Positions 1 through 5,641 of a DNA stretch of 6,736 nucleotides are shown here, in pieces. Source of the DNA: an uncultured Bacteroidales bacterium. Lineage in GTDB: Bacteria; Bacteroidota; Bacteroidia; Bacteroidales; UBA932. The notes below the pieces were generated by a model that worked only from the letters and a program-made list of their open reading frames with translations, was not told where the DNA came from and ran no database searches. The stretch spans positions 1 to 6,736 of the forward strand of contig CAMNNS010000081.1 in NCBI GenBank assembly GCA_946545765.1. The letters run 5' to 3'. The translations under genes and the position numbers were made by a program. The stretch's first letter is position 1; each line of letters opens with the position of its first letter.

Positions 1-44
1 GTGCTACAAATGCTTACGCAAATTCTCGAATTATCATCAGCCAT
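1..44 (-). CDS. Possible 5' end of an unidentified gene (partial)
   Basis: An ATG (complement of 42-44) opens a minus-strand frame that stays open to the left edge, giving about 14 residues beginning MADDNSRICVSICS. It lies 15 bp downstream of the stop of the flavin-reductase-like gene, so it could be the next gene of the same transcript. The fragment is too short to identify, and the plus strand is also open here, so this is a weak call. Confidence 0.2.
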   Translation of the reverse strand, partial: MADDNSRICVSICS

Positions 45-59
45 TCTTAATACCAAATA

Positions 60-344
60 CTATTTTAATTTAAAACCATCTTTGAAAGCATTACCAACTA
101 TCCCAAACCAGTCTGCCTGAACGACATGCTTGGCATCTGCTATATGAATTACAAAGCCTTTGCGAGCCTTAATATTTTGGACAGTTTGGTGTGTTTCTGT
201 TAAATTTAGTGCAACTATACCTCTCTCTTGCATAGTTCCCCATGCAGCATTCATCACATCAACACTTTCGTCATTATTAAAAGTTGAAATTAGTAACACT
301 GGCATAGGAAAGATTGCCTCAGTAGTTTTGATTTGTTTTTTCAT
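60..344 (-). CDS. Flavin reductase-like (flavoredoxin) protein, internally deleted
   Basis: The 94-residue product begins MKKQIKTTEAIFPMPVLLIS, a typical start for the flavin-reductase-like/flavoredoxin family (FMN-binding split barrel). Residues 1-83 follow the family through the NAAWG segment (32-36), the LNLTETHQT region (47-54) and ADWFGIV (77-83). The family normally runs to about 190 residues. Here GIV is followed at once by GNAFKDGFKLK, which resembles the family's extreme C-terminus, so roughly 90 central codons seem to have been lost in frame (inference from memory of homologues). FMN binding and catalysis are therefore doubtful. The ATG at 344 is preferred over one at 392 because the protein then matches the family start and the upstream residues look like AT-rich leader. 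A Bacteroidota -7 box lies about 65 bp upstream, so the remnant may still be transcribed. It may be regarded as a pseudogene. Confidence 0.75.
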   Translation of the reverse strand: MKKQIKTTEAIFPMPVLLISTFNNDESVDVMNAAWGTMQERGIVALNLTETHQTVQNIKARKGFVIHIADAKHVVQADWFGIVGNAFKDGFKLK

Positions 345-410
345 ATTTAAATTCTTTTGTAATAAAATTTCTTTTTTGAAACACAATCGCATAATTCTAT
401 TTACATTGTT

Positions 411-419
411 GCAAAGATA
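411..419 (-). promoter_or_regulatory. Promoter -7 box for the flavoredoxin-like gene
   Basis: The minus strand reads TATCTTTGC, an exact match to the Bacteroidota -7 consensus TAnnTTTGY. It lies about 65 bp upstream of the preferred start at 344. The -33 partner is poor (TTTA with a short 17-bp spacer). Transcription would start near 405, inside any product begun at the ATG at 392, which helps reject that start only in part. Confidence 0.5.
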
Positions 420-429
420 AGAATTAAGA

Positions 430-448
430 AGATAGTTAAATACTATCT
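430..448 (-). terminator. Stem-loop after aroB, possible terminator
   Basis: AGATAGT (430-436) and ACTATCT (442-448) form a 7-bp stem with a 5-nt loop. It begins 11 bp after the aroB stop and lies before the promoter of the next minus-strand gene. On the minus strand it is followed by a T-rich but interrupted run (TCTTAATTCTT). The stem is AT-rich, so a classical intrinsic terminator is only possible. Confidence 0.35.
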
Positions 449-458
449 ATCTTTTAAG

Positions 459-1499
459 TTATAACGAATCGATGAGCCGATTTAAATGTTTGATTTTCAT
501 CTTTTTGACCACAACCTCTCCAATCTTTTTAACTAAGATAAAGTGAATAAAGTCTCCCTTTATTTTTTTGTCTTTTTGAATAATTTTTATGATTTCTTCC
601 TTTTTATTCTCTGCCCATTTTGGCAATGCTGTTGGAAGAGTTAGTTTTGATAGCGATGCTGTGATATTTTTTAAAGTGTCAAAACTACAAATTCCAATAT
701 CGTATGAAAATTTTGTAGCTATTGCCATTCCTATCGCAACACACTCTCCATGAAGAAGTTTATGCTCTTTATTTTTTTCTTGTGCAGATAATTTTTCAAG
801 AGCGTGACCTATAGTATGTCCAAAATTCAACAATCTTCTTGCTCCAGATTCATGTGGGTCGCTCTTTACTATTTCCAATTTATATTCTCTACATTTTTTT
901 GCTAAGCTATCTATCTTTGTTAATGTGGTTTTAGAGTTTATATTTATCGGTTTAGAGAAATAACTTATACACTGTTTGTATAGTTTGGCATCAGAGATTA
1001 TAAATCCTTTAAGCATCTCTGCCACCCCCTCTCTAATTATATTTTGAGGAAGGGTTGTTAAGAAATTAGGTGAAATAAATATCCACTTAGGGGGGCGAAT
1101 AGTACCAATTATATTTTTGTAGCCATTGAAATTAACCCCATTCTTCCCGCCAATACTTGCATCGCATTGTGCAAGAAGCGATGTTGGAATATATCCGCAA
1201 TCAATCCCCCTTAAATAAGTTGCTGCTACATAGCCTGCTATATCGGTGGTAATTCCGCCTCCAACCCCGATAATAAGACTATATCTATCGGCTCCACATG
1301 AAAGAAGTTGAGAGTATATTTTTTCAATAAGAGAAAGATCTTTATTTTTTTCTGTTGCATCTATTTTAATAAGTATGAATTCTTTGAAATAGATAAAATA
1401 TGGGCTAAGATTGTTATCGATGATGACAAATACCTTAGTATATTTTTTGCTGATTTGTTTTTTATAATCAACAATTCTATTACTATTGATTATTTTCAT
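459..1499 (-). CDS. aroB: 3-Dehydroquinate synthase
   Basis: AroB converts DAHP to 3-dehydroquinate, the second step of the shikimate pathway, using NAD and a divalent metal in the cytoplasm. The 346-residue length is normal. Visible motifs are the NAD-binding glycine run GVGGG (78-82) with D86, ATYLRG (93-98), IPTSLLAQCDASIGGKNGVN (104-123), GVAEMLK (158-164), RRLLNFGHTIGHALE (221-235) and LHGE (249-252). The likely metal ligands E161, H228 and H250 are present, as are lysines K119, K128 and K164. GGK-N replaces the usual GGK-T at residue 120, an unusual but probably tolerated change. The AEMLK and NFNGYKN variants fit Bacteroidota AroB. The gene is very lysine- and isoleucine-rich. It is divergent from the DAHP synthase gene that supplies its substrate, with a 151-bp spacer between the two start codons. 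The ATG at 1499 leaves an N-terminus of normal length. Confidence 0.95.
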   Translation of the reverse strand: MKIINSNRIVDYKKQISKKYTKVFVIIDNNLSPYFIYFKEFILIKIDATEKNKDLSLIEKIYSQLLSCGADRYSLIIGVGGGITTDIAGYVAATYLRGIDCGYIPTSLLAQCDASIGGKNGVNFNGYKNIIGTIRPPKWIFISPNFLTTLPQNIIREGVAEMLKGFIISDAKLYKQCISYFSKPININSKTTLTKIDSLAKKCREYKLEIVKSDPHESGARRLLNFGHTIGHALEKLSAQEKNKEHKLLHGECVAIGMAIATKFSYDIGICSFDTLKNITASLSKLTLPTALPKWAENKKEEIIKIIQKDKKIKGDFIHFILVKKIGEVVVKKMKIKHLNRLIDSL

Positions 1500-1533
1500 G
1501 TCTAATATTCTTCTACAGCTATAGTATAATCTT

Positions 1534-1576
1534 AAATTAGTGATAATCTACCTAATTATTGTTAAAAATTAGTGAT
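1534..1576. repeat. 11-bp direct repeat in the aroB/DAHP synthase spacer
   Basis: AAATTAGTGAT occurs perfectly at 1534-1544 and 1566-1576, with starts 32 bp apart, close to three turns of B-DNA. Between them CTAATT (1552-1557) is the inverted core of the same motif. The repeats lie upstream of the plus-strand promoter and inside the predicted aroB leader. They could be operator half-sites, but low-complexity AT-rich sequence is an alternative. Confidence 0.4.
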
Positions 1577-1610
1577 TTATTTTTAAGATACGGGTTATAA
1601 ATATGTTTTG

Positions 1611-1619
1611 TACATTTGC
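1611..1619 (+). promoter_or_regulatory. Promoter -7 box for DAHP synthase/chorismate mutase
   Basis: TACATTTGC matches the Bacteroidota -7 consensus TAnnTTTGY exactly, 31 bp before the ATG at 1651. No good TTTG -33 element is seen at the expected distance. It rules out the in-frame ATG at 1603 as the start for transcripts from this promoter. Confidence 0.6.
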
Positions 1620-1626
1620 AAAGATA
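1618..1626 (-). promoter_or_regulatory. aroB: Promoter -7 box for aroB
   Basis: The minus strand reads TATCTTTGC, an exact TAnnTTTGY match. It shares bases 1618-1619 with the plus-strand box, so the two boxes form TACATTTGCAAAGATA. The aroB leader would be about 110 nt. No clear -33 element is seen, so this is less certain than the rplM promoter. Confidence 0.45.
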
Positions 1627-1650
1627 ATCAATTTTAATGGAGCATACATT

Positions 1651-2742
1651 ATGTATGACATTTTGAACAGTATCAAGGTGATAGCAGGACCGTGCAGTGC
1701 AGAAAGTAAAGAACAAGTGCTTTCGTTGGCTGAATCGTTGAGTGCTATGGGAGTTAAGATTTTCCGAGCTGGAGTTTGGAAACCTCGCTCATCTCCAGAT
1801 AGTTTTGAAGGGGTAGGGGAGAAAGCTTTGGATTGGCTTGTTTGTGCTAAGGAGAAATTTGGTCTGCGTATAGCTATAGAAGTAGCAAATCGGGAACACC
1901 TTTTAAAAGCTATAGATAAAGGGATAGATATGGTTTGGATAGGTTCTCGTTCTACCGCAAATCCGTTTGTGGTTCAGGAGATTGCGGATACAATTACCTA
2001 TGCAATAGCTCAATCTTCCGATTTTGGAGAAAAGAGCAGAGGGGGTAAAGGTAAAATAGATTTAGATATGTTTACTGTAATTATTAAAAATCCTGTTAAT
2101 CCCGATATATCGTTGTGGTGTGGAGCGATTGAGAGGATAATGGCAACAGGGGTTAAAAATATTATCTTAGTCCACAGAGGATTTACCTCCTATGAAAGAA
2201 GTTTGTATCGTAATTCTCCCCTTTGGAATATTGCTATAGAGATAAAAAGAAGGTATCCTTTAATACCCATTCTTTGTGATCCTTCGCATATTGGAGGTAA
2301 AAGGGAATATATCTTTCAAATCTCACAACAGGCTATAGATTTGATGTTTGATGGTCTTATGATTGAGGTACACCCTAATCCCGATGAAGCTTTAAGCGAT
2401 TCTCTGCAGCAAGTTACCCCTGATCAGTTGAGAAAAATCCTTGAAGGGCTGAATCTTAGAAAGGCGGGGAAACTACCCGAATACATAGGTGCACTTCGTG
2501 AAGAAATAGATGAAATTGATAAAAAAGTAATAGCCTTACTCGGTGAAAGGATAAAAATTTCTACCCAGATAGGCGATTGTAAAAAAGAGAATAATTTACC
2601 GATTTTTCAGAATGAGCGTTATTCTAAAATGCTTGAAAATCGTAAAACTCTATCTGCACAAACAGGTTTATCTGAGGAGTTTATAGAAAATCTAATGAAG
2701 CTGATACACTCTTATTCTGTAGAAGAACAGTTAAGGAAATAG
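1651..2742 (+). CDS. Bifunctional DAHP synthase / chorismate mutase
   Basis: The 363-residue product has two domains. Residues about 8-265 are a KDO8P-type (class I-beta) DAHP synthase that condenses phosphoenolpyruvate with erythrose 4-phosphate. It shows IAGPCSAES (11-19), GVWKPRSSPDSFEG (41-54), KNPVNPD (146-152), HRGF (175-178) and CDPSHIGGKR (209-218). The metal ligands C15, H213, E239 and D250 have spacing matching known enzymes. Residues about 278-363 are an AroQ chorismate mutase, with R283, R300, K311, R323 and Q360 at the same spacing as E. coli R11, R28, K39, R51 and Q88. This fusion, with the mutase at the C-terminus, is known in Bacteroidota and allows prephenate feedback. About 21 extra residues, Gly/Lys/Ser-rich, sit near 115-139 compared with Bacteroides homologues as I recall them. 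The ATG at 1651 is chosen because the -7 box lies between it and the upstream ATG at 1603. No tyrA or pheA neighbour is present in the window. Confidence 0.95.
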   Translation: MYDILNSIKVIAGPCSAESKEQVLSLAESLSAMGVKIFRAGVWKPRSSPDSFEGVGEKALDWLVCAKEKFGLRIAIEVANREHLLKAIDKGIDMVWIGSRSTANPFVVQEIADTITYAIAQSSDFGEKSRGGKGKIDLDMFTVIIKNPVNPDISLWCGAIERIMATGVKNIILVHRGFTSYERSLYRNSPLWNIAIEIKRRYPLIPILCDPSHIGGKREYIFQISQQAIDLMFDGLMIEVHPNPDEALSDSLQQVTPDQLRKILEGLNLRKAGKLPEYIGALREEIDEIDKKVIALLGERIKISTQIGDCKKENNLPIFQNERYSKMLENRKTLSAQTGLSEEFIENLMKLIHSYSVEEQLRK

Positions 2743-2794
2743 ATAAGCAAGATACAGCTTTCTGCAAAGGTTTGTCGATATGGCGGTAAAACAA

Positions 2795-3775
2795 TTATCC
2801 CCAAGTGGTAGCGATATAATCGAGAAGTGCAAGTACTTTTTGTGGTTCGTTCTCTGTAACTAATTTAATACGAGTATCTTTGAAGTTTGGCAAAGATTTG
2901 AAATAACAATTCAAATGACGCCTCATCTCAAGTAAGCCACGCCTTTCTCCTTTAACCTCTATAGATTTACAGAAATGTCGTTTAGCAAGTTCCACCTTAT
3001 CTTTAACTTGCATTGGTTCAAGCAATTTGCCGGTATCGAGATAATGTTGTATCTCTTTGAAAATCCATGGATGTCCATAGGTCGCCCTCCCTATCATGAT
3101 AGCATCTACGCCATATTTATTAAATGCCTCTTTTGCACTGATTGGGTCTATTATATCACCATTTCCTATGATAGGAATCTTAATGCGAGGATTCGCTTTT
3201 ATCTTCCCGATTTCGCTCCAATTGGCATTCCCCTTATACATTTGGCAACGAGTTCTTCCATGAATTGTAAGAGCCTTGATTCCTGTATCTTGAAGTTGTT
3301 CTGCGAGGTCTGAGATAATGACAGTTTTTTCGTCCCATCCAAGTCGTGTCTTTACTGTTACAGGAAGTTTGACCGCTTCAACCACTCTTCGTGCAATTTC
3401 TACCATCTTATCGGGATAACGCATCATACCACTCCCTGCCCCCCGTTTAGCAATTTTATTTACAGGGCACCCAAAGTTAATATCTATAAGATCTGGTTTT
3501 TGAGCTTCTGCGAATTTTGCCGCTTCAACCATCGCATCGGGAATATGTCCATAAATCTGTATCCCGATAGGGCGTTCATAATCATATATTTTCATCTTGT
3601 CAAATGATTTTTGTGCATTATGCACAAGCCCATCTGATGAGATAAATTCTGTGTACATCATATCTGCCCCAAACTCTTTACAAATGTAGCGGAACGATGG
3701 GTCGGTAACATCTTCCATTGGGGCAAGAAAAAGTGCGTTATCCCTAAACTCAATATCTCCTATTTTAAATGCCAT
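2795..3775 (-). CDS. dusB: tRNA-dihydrouridine synthase (DusB-like)
   Basis: The enzyme reduces uridine to dihydrouridine in tRNA D-loops with FMN and NADPH. The 326-residue product has the full family layout: an FMN-binding TIM barrel (about 10-245) and a C-terminal helical tRNA-binding domain. Motifs are LAPMEDVTD (17-25), DINFGCP (98-104) with catalytic C103, RGAGSGMM (111-118), VKTR (141-144), IHGRTR (171-176), GNGDI (204-208) and IGRATYGHPWIF (228-239). Assignment to DusB rather than another Dus rests on the GCPVNKI and GHPWIF motifs and the length. It starts 5 bp after the stop of the acyltransferase gene, so the two are probably co-transcribed and possibly translationally coupled. It converges with the DAHP synthase gene across a 52-bp gap in which no convincing terminator is seen. 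Confidence 0.93.
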   Translation of the reverse strand: MAFKIGDIEFRDNALFLAPMEDVTDPSFRYICKEFGADMMYTEFISSDGLVHNAQKSFDKMKIYDYERPIGIQIYGHIPDAMVEAAKFAEAQKPDLIDINFGCPVNKIAKRGAGSGMMRYPDKMVEIARRVVEAVKLPVTVKTRLGWDEKTVIISDLAEQLQDTGIKALTIHGRTRCQMYKGNANWSEIGKIKANPRIKIPIIGNGDIIDPISAKEAFNKYGVDAIMIGRATYGHPWIFKEIQHYLDTGKLLEPMQVKDKVELAKRHFCKSIEVKGERRGLLEMRRHLNCYFKSLPNFKDTRIKLVTENEPQKVLALLDYIATTWG

Positions 3776-3780
3776 ACCCT

Positions 3781-4854
3781 CTATCTTCCCCCAGAAACTA
3801 TACTATATAGTTTTGGAAGCATTTTTTTAAAATAATGAGCAACAATAATTGCAGCAAAGAGAATTATTATTGGACACAAAAACAATACGACTGTATATGC
3901 AAACCAACTATCACCTAAAATAGCATAGAAAACATTTATTACTGCTTGTAATGATGGTTCATGATAAAGATATATGAAGAATGTAAATCGAGTTACAACC
4001 CTTAATGAACGATAAGAGTTAAGTTTGAAATTTTTAGGAATTAAAATATCGTATAAATTCCAAAATATTGGGACAAAAAATGACGCTTGTATAAAATCTA
4101 AATATGCATTTTTCCCGGTGTGGTAGAGATATCTATATGTACCAATAGAGATAAATAAGACACAAGCTAAATAGATATATTTCTTTGGTATTCGATCTAA
4201 TTTATATAAGAAAAAACTTCCAAAAAGAAACCAAAAGATACTATGTAATAATTTATAATCTGGAAAAATCATATATAAAGCGAACACTACGACTAAACCC
4301 CAGTAATTAGTTAATTTTCTCCAATAGTATAAGCAAGGAGATAATAGAAATATTATGATAAGGTCTCTTAGAAACCAAAGATAAAAAGCATAAGGAGTCT
4401 GGTTTCCTGAATCATAGAATACCTTTACAAAGATTTCCCAAATAGATAATGTGCGGAAGTCATTTAGAATACTTTTATTAATTTGTTGGCTATCCCCGAC
4501 GAAAAGCTCTATTAGTATAAAGCATAGAGGATATACGAGTGTTGCAATTATAAAAGGTATTAACACCGTTCTCACCCTCTTTTTCATATGGTTGAATATA
4601 TTATGAATGCTTTTAGCACTATTAAAATATAAGAACCCTGACATAGAAAAGAACATAGGGACAAGAGAGTGCCAATGAAGTAGATCTATAATTAGCCACC
4701 TAACTAATTTATTAATCTTTAAAGTTTCTGGATCGCTGCTTGGTATCCCAGAAGAGTGTATAAAAAGTCCAATAATTATAAATGCCGCTGTAAATATTTT
4801 CAGCTTATCAGAAAGATAAGGAGTTATTTCTACTTTTTTATATCTGTATGTCAT
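3781..4854 (-). CDS. Acyltransferase family 3 membrane protein
   Basis: This 357-residue protein is strongly hydrophobic, with about ten predicted transmembrane segments (near 19-36, 62-78, 95-119, 155-178, 184-198, 204-217, 226-245, 253-271, 288-310 and 318-340). It fits acyltransferase family 3, the integral membrane group that O-acylates cell-surface glycans and lipids. Visible hallmarks are a histidine in the first helix (LFIHSSG, H33), the segment LVPMFFSMSGFLYF (64-77), a basic run ending in proline (KKRVRTVLIP, 91-100) and LWFLRDLI (159-166). The substrate cannot be told from sequence, and no glycan-synthesis genes flank it. It is the first gene of a two-gene unit with dusB. A -7 box about 100 bp upstream could drive both. 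Confidence 0.85.
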   Translation of the reverse strand: MTYRYKKVEITPYLSDKLKIFTAAFIIIGLFIHSSGIPSSDPETLKINKLVRWLIIDLLHWHSLVPMFFSMSGFLYFNSAKSIHNIFNHMKKRVRTVLIPFIIATLVYPLCFILIELFVGDSQQINKSILNDFRTLSIWEIFVKVFYDSGNQTPYAFYLWFLRDLIIIFLLSPCLYYWRKLTNYWGLVVVFALYMIFPDYKLLHSIFWFLFGSFFLYKLDRIPKKYIYLACVLFISIGTYRYLYHTGKNAYLDFIQASFFVPIFWNLYDILIPKNFKLNSYRSLRVVTRFTFFIYLYHEPSLQAVINVFYAILGDSWFAYTVVLFLCPIIILFAAIIVAHYFKKMLPKLYSIVSGGR

Positions 4855-4939
4855 AAGTACTATTTATAAACATAAACTATTATCTTTGAACAAGATAATA
4901 TTATCTCTTTTTTGTGTTTCTTTATTTGAAGGTAGCAAT

Positions 4940-5101
4940 CTAATGCTTAATAAGACGCAAATATATAAAAATATCCTGTATTTGTTTTTTCTTAAATAGC
5001 AATATCGGAAAGTCTTGTATAGACTTCTGTAGCTTTTCTAATTTCTCCCTCGATATTGTTCTCGGATTAGATTCGTTAAGTTGTATGTCTGATATTTACA
5101 T
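4940..5101 (-). pseudogene. ParB-like nuclease-domain gene, 5' remnant
   Basis: From 5095 the minus strand encodes ISDIQLNESNPRTIS followed by REKLEKLQKSIQDFP (to about 5006). This is the classic N-terminus of the ParB/sulfiredoxin-like nuclease domain as found in phage and mobile-element proteins, often fused to DNA methylases. Immediately before it is ATG TAA; changing one base of the TAA would give ATG AAA and a typical MKISDI start, so codon 2 appears to be a nonsense mutation (inference). After IQDFP the frame stays open to a TAG at 4940 but no longer resembles the family, so a break lies near 5005. Only about 32 of several hundred expected codons remain. It sits in the gene-poor stretch beside a long palindrome and looks like leftover phage or mobile-element DNA. 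Confidence 0.5.
4957..4965 (-). promoter_or_regulatory. Promoter -7 box for the acyltransferase-dusB unit
   Basis: The minus strand reads TATATTTGC, an exact TAnnTTTGY match about 100 bp before the acyltransferase ATG. No TTTG is found at the -33 position. The element lies inside the open frame of the ParB-like remnant, consistent with that frame no longer being under selection. Confidence 0.45.
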
Positions 5102-5127
5102 ATTTATATATTTTATTTTATCTTTGT
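5095..5127 (+). promoter_or_regulatory. Promoter for the candidate small RNA
   Basis: TATCTTTGT (5119-5127) matches TAnnTTTGY exactly. TTTA (5095-5098) lies 20 bp upstream, a one-base variant of the -33 TTTG at the normal distance. Transcription would start about 5130-5133, exactly where the long palindrome begins. No gene start follows within 500 bp on this strand. Confidence 0.5.
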
Positions 5128-5130
5128 GTC

Positions 5131-5210
5131 TGAAAGGAGTTCTTAATTTCAATAAACCCCGTAAAAATAGCGGTCAGTTTCATTGTTGAGGAACTCCTTT
5201 TATTATTCCT
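5131..5210 (+). ncRNA. Candidate small structured RNA (72-nt imperfect palindrome)
   Basis: TGAAAGGAGTTC (5131-5142) pairs with GAACTCCTTTTA (5191-5202): ten Watson-Crick pairs in a row plus a G-U and a T-A pair. Inside, further short helices can stack: CAAT (5150-5153) with ATTG (5182-5185), AAAC (5154-5157) with GTTT (5177-5180), and CCG (5159-5161) with CGG (5171-5173). The 3' side of the stem runs into a T-rich TTTTATTATT. With a promoter placed so that transcription begins at the stem, the simplest reading is a small RNA of about 75 nt, in the style of other Bacteroidota RNAs delimited by a promoter and a terminal stem. Alternatives are a MITE-like repeat unit or a terminator for minus-strand debris. 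I do not recognise a known family. Confidence 0.4.
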
Positions 5211-5275
5211 CTTTGTTTTATATCATATTTAAATCTCTTGTAATCTATAATTGCATAAGGTGTTACTTATGTATC

Positions 5276-5470
5276 TTAGCGATTCTTTTTATTATATCTG
5301 CTACTGAATACAATTCAATCGTATGTTAGCTCGAAAACACCTAATGATACTATCGCGATTATATATGGTAAGAAATACAGTAGTTTAAAAATAAATAGCG
5401 AAAAAGGTATAAAGATGCCATAACCTAAAATAGAGCTGATTGTAATAATAGTGTTTCTTCTCAAAATAAA
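5276..5470 (-). pseudogene. Possible membrane-protein fragment
   Basis: A minus-strand frame open from 5470 to a TGA at 5315-5317 encodes about 51 residues with two hydrophobic stretches, including GYGIFIPFSLFIFKLLYFL and PYIIAIVSLGVFELTYD. After the TGA the same frame runs on for 12 codons ending in a basic tail (SRYNKKNR) and a TAA, as a membrane protein might. There is no ATG; TTG at 5464 is the only start candidate, and tandem stops lie just upstream. AT-rich DNA can give hydrophobic frames by chance, so this is a weak call. It could be a decayed gene from the same event as the ParB-like remnant. Confidence 0.2.
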
Positions 5471-5566
5471 CTATCAGATACAACCATGAACTATGTCATA
5501 ATTTGAAAAAACAAAAAGTTGCATTTACAACTTAAATCTGCATTTGAAACAAATCGTAATGTTTAT

Positions 5567-5598
5567 TTTGGATAAAACAGAAATTTGACTATATTTGC
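5567..5598 (+). promoter_or_regulatory. Promoter of the rplM-rpsI-rpsB operon
   Basis: TTTG (5567-5570) and TATATTTGC (5590-5598) match the Bacteroidota -33 and -7 elements exactly, with a 19-bp spacer. This is the best promoter in the window, as expected for ribosomal protein genes. Transcription should start near 5602, giving a leader of about 40 nt before the GTG at 5642. Confidence 0.8.
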
Positions 5599-5601
5599 AC
5601 C

Positions 5602-5615
5602 CCCTTGTAAAAGGG
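5602..5615 (+). promoter_or_regulatory. Stem-loop at the 5' end of the rplM mRNA
   Basis: CCCTT (5602-5606) and AAGGG (5611-5615) form a 5-bp stem capped by GTAA, a GNRA-type tetraloop. It falls at or very close to the predicted transcription start. It might protect the mRNA 5' end or form part of an L13-binding autoregulatory leader, but no larger leader structure is visible, so the role is a guess. Confidence 0.35.
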
Positions 5616-5641
5616 TTATATTTAATTTAAAACAACAAACA

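Larger units (their letters stand above)
4855..5641. other. 787-bp gene-poor spacer with gene debris
   Basis: No intact gene with a normal start is found on either strand. Apart from the remnants, palindrome and promoters listed separately, I see a 6-bp stem-loop at 5010-5026 (AAGTCT/AGACTT) that falls inside the ParB-like remnant and is probably incidental. The stretch 5471-5566 is plain AT-rich sequence with no recognised element. No tRNA, integrase or attachment-site duplication was seen. Confidence 0.6.

Noticed and set aside
1..120. Plus-strand frame open from base 1 to a TGA at 118-120
   Set aside because: Its 3' half is antisense to the conserved tail of the flavoredoxin-like gene, and the visible part is not recognisable.
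160..420. Plus-strand open frames opposite the flavoredoxin-like gene, and similar ones opposite aroB, dusB and rplM
   Set aside because: They are antisense shadows of well-supported genes with no family features.
1603..1650. Upstream in-frame ATG of the DAHP synthase gene, giving an aromatic-rich 16-residue extension that might look like a leader peptide
   Set aside because: The -7 promoter box TACATTTGC lies inside it (1611-1619), so it would not be in the mRNA; its Phe and Cys codons come from the promoter sequence itself.
2743..2794. Bidirectional terminator between the convergent DAHP synthase and dusB genes
   Set aside because: Only stems of 3 bp can be drawn and no T-tract follows; nothing convincing was found.
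5118..5183. Minus-strand 21-codon ORF inside the palindrome, starting MKLTAIFTGF and preceded by AAGGAG
   Set aside because: The AAGGAG is part of the palindrome stem, Bacteroidota rarely use Shine-Dalgarno sites, and no support for a real peptide is visible.
5585..5641. N-terminal extension of L13 from TTG at 5585
   Set aside because: It begins before the -7 box and adds 19 residues not found in L13; the GTG at 5642 fits the family start.
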